DNA from: Candidatus Roizmanbacteria bacterium
Lineage (GTDB): Bacteria; Patescibacteriota; Microgenomatia; UBA1406; GWC2-37-13
Reading direction: 5' to 3'
Length of the DNA stretch: 5,912 bases
NCBI GenBank assembly: GCA_026395475.1
Contig: JAPLYQ010000037.1
Span: 1 to 5,912 of the forward strand
The notes below the pieces were generated by a model. It did no database searches and was not told where the DNA came from. It saw nothing but the letters and a program-made list of their open reading frames with translations. The position numbers and the translations under genes were made by a program. This document shows positions 4,771-5,912 of this stretch, in pieces (position 1 is the first letter of the stretch; the number at the start of each line of letters is the position of its first letter).

Positions 4771-4788
4771 TAGTATAATTGTATACTA
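4771..4788. promoter_or_regulatory. Inverted repeat with -10-like boxes on both strands (mreB/PEGA divergent promoter region)
   Basis: TAGTATA (4771-4777), 4-nt spacer, TATACTA (4782-4788) is a perfect inverted repeat in the 65-bp gap between the two start codons. It contains TATAAT (4774-4779) and TATACT (4782-4787) on the plus strand and TATACT (4777-4772) on the minus strand, so both genes can have a -10 here. No good -35 is visible for either. The PEGA gene also has a clean SD (AAGGA, 4796-4800). Confidence 0.45.
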
Positions 4789-4806
4789 TATTCGTAAGGA
4801 ACGCCT

Positions 4807-5490
4807 ATGCACATCATCAGAAACAGTATCGTAGTAATATTTTTCACGGTCATACTAGTCGCAACCATTGCATATGCACGTGGATATCGACTTGATGTCC
4901 AAAAGGGGACAATGACTTCAACTGGCATCATTGCAGTATCTTCAAACCCACAAGCGGCTCAAGTATATGTAAATGGAGTATTAAAAGGAGTTACCGACCT
5001 TCATCTCACACTTCCATTTGGGAAGTATAGTATCGAGGTAAAGAAAGAAGGGTACACTTCATGGAAACATGATGTTGTATTAAAAGGCGAGCTTGTGGTT
5101 ACAGCTGATGCAACTCTATTCCCACTCAATGCATCGTTAACCCCCTTGAGTACCATCGGTATTTCTCAGGTTGTTTCAATCGATAACACAGATAAGACAT
5201 TACTATTCGTTGAGAATGGGGATGTAGAAAAGGATGGTATTTATGTGTTTGACCAGGCAAAACGAACATTCTCATTATTTCCTCCATTGAAACTACTTGT
5301 CAGTAAAAAATTATTTCCTGAGGACATTCACCTCAAAGGTGTCTCTGTTATTTTTTCCCCAGATTTTAAACAGGGAATTACGGTATTCAAACGAGGAGAA
5401 GACACGATTTCATATTTGATTTCGCTTGAAGATGAAAGCACACAACTTTATGAAATCACAAGCTCCCAACCATCCCAGAAAGATCAATAA
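4807..5490 (+). CDS. PEGA-domain membrane-anchored protein, 5' part of a frameshifted gene
   Basis: The open frame gives 227 residues. Residues 5-24 are a single N-terminal membrane anchor (IRNSIVVIFFTVILVATIAY), placing the rest outside the membrane. Residues about 41-107 are a PEGA domain (GIIAVSSNPQAAQVYVNG, then LPFGKYSIEVKKEGYTSW), a small surface-layer-type beta fold thought to bind proteins or wall polymers. From about 120 on, repeated beta-strand units (IYVFDQAKRTFSLF; VIFSPDF; ISYLISLED) look like the start of a beta-propeller. The ATG at 4807 has a good SD (AAGGA, 6-nt spacing), the best in the window. The last residues (QPSQKDQ) are probably out of frame: the propeller continues in another frame from about 5465 onward and ends at 5807. 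The intact gene would encode about 333 residues. It is divergent from mreB, which fits an envelope role. Confidence 0.88.
   Translation: MHIIRNSIVVIFFTVILVATIAYARGYRLDVQKGTMTSTGIIAVSSNPQAAQVYVNGVLKGVTDLHLTLPFGKYSIEVKKEGYTSWKHDVVLKGELVVTADATLFPLNASLTPLSTIGISQVVSIDNTDKTLLFVENGDVEKDGIYVFDQAKRTFSLFPPLKLLVSKKLFPEDIHLKGVSVIFSPDFKQGITVFKRGEDTISYLISLEDESTQLYEITSSQPSQKDQ
5460..5490 (+). other. -1 frameshift junction in the PEGA gene
   Basis: The first frame ends at TAA 5488-5490. The downstream frame is open before that and reads LPTIPERSIKLDELYVYD across the junction, continuing without a stop to 5807. The shift equals loss of one base. The CCC run at 5465-5467 is the most likely place: one extra C would give ITSSPTIPERSIKLDELY in a single frame. 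No X-XXY-YYZ slippery heptamer is evident, so a mutation or sequencing/assembly error is more likely than programmed frameshifting. Confidence 0.7.
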
Positions 5491-5567
5491 AACTTGATGA
5501 GTTATATGTATACGATAGAAAAGAAGATAGAAATTATCATATTTCACTCTCTGAAGCGTCTCAAAAG

Positions 5568-5807
5568 ATGCGTGATGCGGGGGATGTGGTATTGAACTGG
5601 TTTCCAGATTCTCGACACCTAGTAGAGCATGAAGGAGATAAAATATCTATTGTTGAATATGACGATACGAGTAAGCAAATTATTTACTCTGGACCACATG
5701 AAGGGTCATTCTTTGATGTGACAAGTGATGGTAAACTCCTTATTCTTGCAAATTTGAATCCACAGTTTAATAAAACTCCAGACATCTACGCAGTAGGAAT
5801 ACGATAA
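5568..5807 (+). CDS. C-terminal beta-propeller part of the frameshifted PEGA protein
   Basis: Seventy-nine residues from the first in-frame ATG, but the same frame is open upstream to about 5460 and encodes coherent propeller sequence (LDELYVYDRKEDRNYHISLSE), so the ATG is probably an internal methionine, not a true start, and no SD precedes it. The motif LNWFPDSRHLV resembles the W-[ST]-P-D-S-[KR]-x-[IL] signature of TolB/WD40-like blades, and DVTSDGKLLILANLN looks like the next blade. The piece lacks any signal or anchor of its own, so it would only make sense joined to the PEGA part. It ends 7 bases before the stop of the opposing gene at the right edge. Confidence 0.65.
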   Translation: MRDAGDVVLNWFPDSRHLVEHEGDKISIVEYDDTSKQIIYSGPHEGSFFDVTSDGKLLILANLNPQFNKTPDIYAVGIR

Positions 5808-5814
5808 GAAACAA

Positions 5815-5912
5815 TTAGTTTTTTAGTGTATTTTCTAACATTTTTTTAATTCTTTTCCAACCAGCCGTTGTTTTAAAATACTTTTCGCAGTTAATAACAT
5901 CTACCTTATCTA
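5815..5912 (-). CDS. C-terminal end of an unidentified protein (5' part beyond window)
   Basis: On the minus strand a frame open from the right edge ends at TAA 5817-5815 and encodes 31 residues: DKVDVINCEKYFKTTAGW followed by KRIKKMLENTLKN. It is basic and looks helical at its end, as many glycosyltransferase and other enzyme C-termini do, but there is too little to name a family. It is convergent with the PEGA gene, with 7 bases between the stop codons. The frame could be accidental, but its composition and position argue for a real gene end. Confidence 0.5.
   Translation of the reverse strand, partial: DKVDVINCEKYFKTTAGWKRIKKMLENTLKN

Noticed and set aside
5460..5490. Programmed -1 ribosomal frameshifting in the PEGA gene
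   Set aside because: No slippery heptamer in the correct phase and no clear downstream hairpin or pseudoknot was seen; an indel at a CCC run is simpler.

Overview
This is an AT-rich bacterial window, most likely from a member of the Candidate Phyla Radiation (Patescibacteria, Microgenomates- or Parcubacteria-like). The organism call is inference. It rests on the mix of genes: an NHL-repeat secreted protein, a PEGA-domain membrane-anchored protein, a small nucleotidyltransferase with an 'HEMLQMK' segment, an isolated mreB without mreC/mreD/rodA, compact spacing, mostly weak or absent Shine-Dalgarno (SD) sites, and TAA as every visible stop codon.

Layout. Bases 1-572 (minus) hold the 5' part of a secreted NHL beta-propeller gene that runs off the left edge. 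It is divergent from a small zinc-metallopeptidase-like gene (761-1132, plus). That gene overlaps tail to tail with a small DUF202 membrane protein gene (1110-1379, minus). Upstream of the DUF202 gene lies an unusual 1382-1540 segment: two exact 25-nt copies of a tRNA-Ser 3' end flank a short region full of inverted repeats. Next come three tandem minus-strand tRNA genes, all class II with long variable arms: Ser with anticodon ACT, Ser(GCT) and Leu(CAG). A good -10 box for this cluster sits on the stop codon of the next gene.

Bases 1869-3492 (minus) are a two-gene, translationally overlapping unit: a WecG/TagA/CpsF-family glycosyltransferase followed by a winged-helix/nucleotidyltransferase protein. 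Its strongest promoter candidate lies about 150 nt upstream, which gives a leader containing repeated TTGAAC/GTTCAA blocks that could form competing hairpins. Then come mreB (3731-4741, minus) and, divergently, a PEGA/beta-propeller gene (4807-5807, plus). The PEGA gene is split by a -1 frameshift near 5465-5490. A 7-bp inverted repeat in the mreB/PEGA gap places -10-like boxes on both strands. The right edge holds the last 31 codons of an unidentified minus-strand gene.

Taken together the protein genes point to the cell envelope: MreB (shape), a lipid-linked-sugar glycosyltransferase, and anchored or secreted beta-propeller proteins. The items most worth checking are the tRNA-Ser with A34 (anticodon ACT), the duplicated tRNA end that also supplies the SD site of the DUF202 gene, the wecG leader, the Asp-to-Asn change in the MreB phosphate-2 loop and the PEGA frameshift. 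I found no CRISPR array, no transposase and no convincing new multi-gene system.
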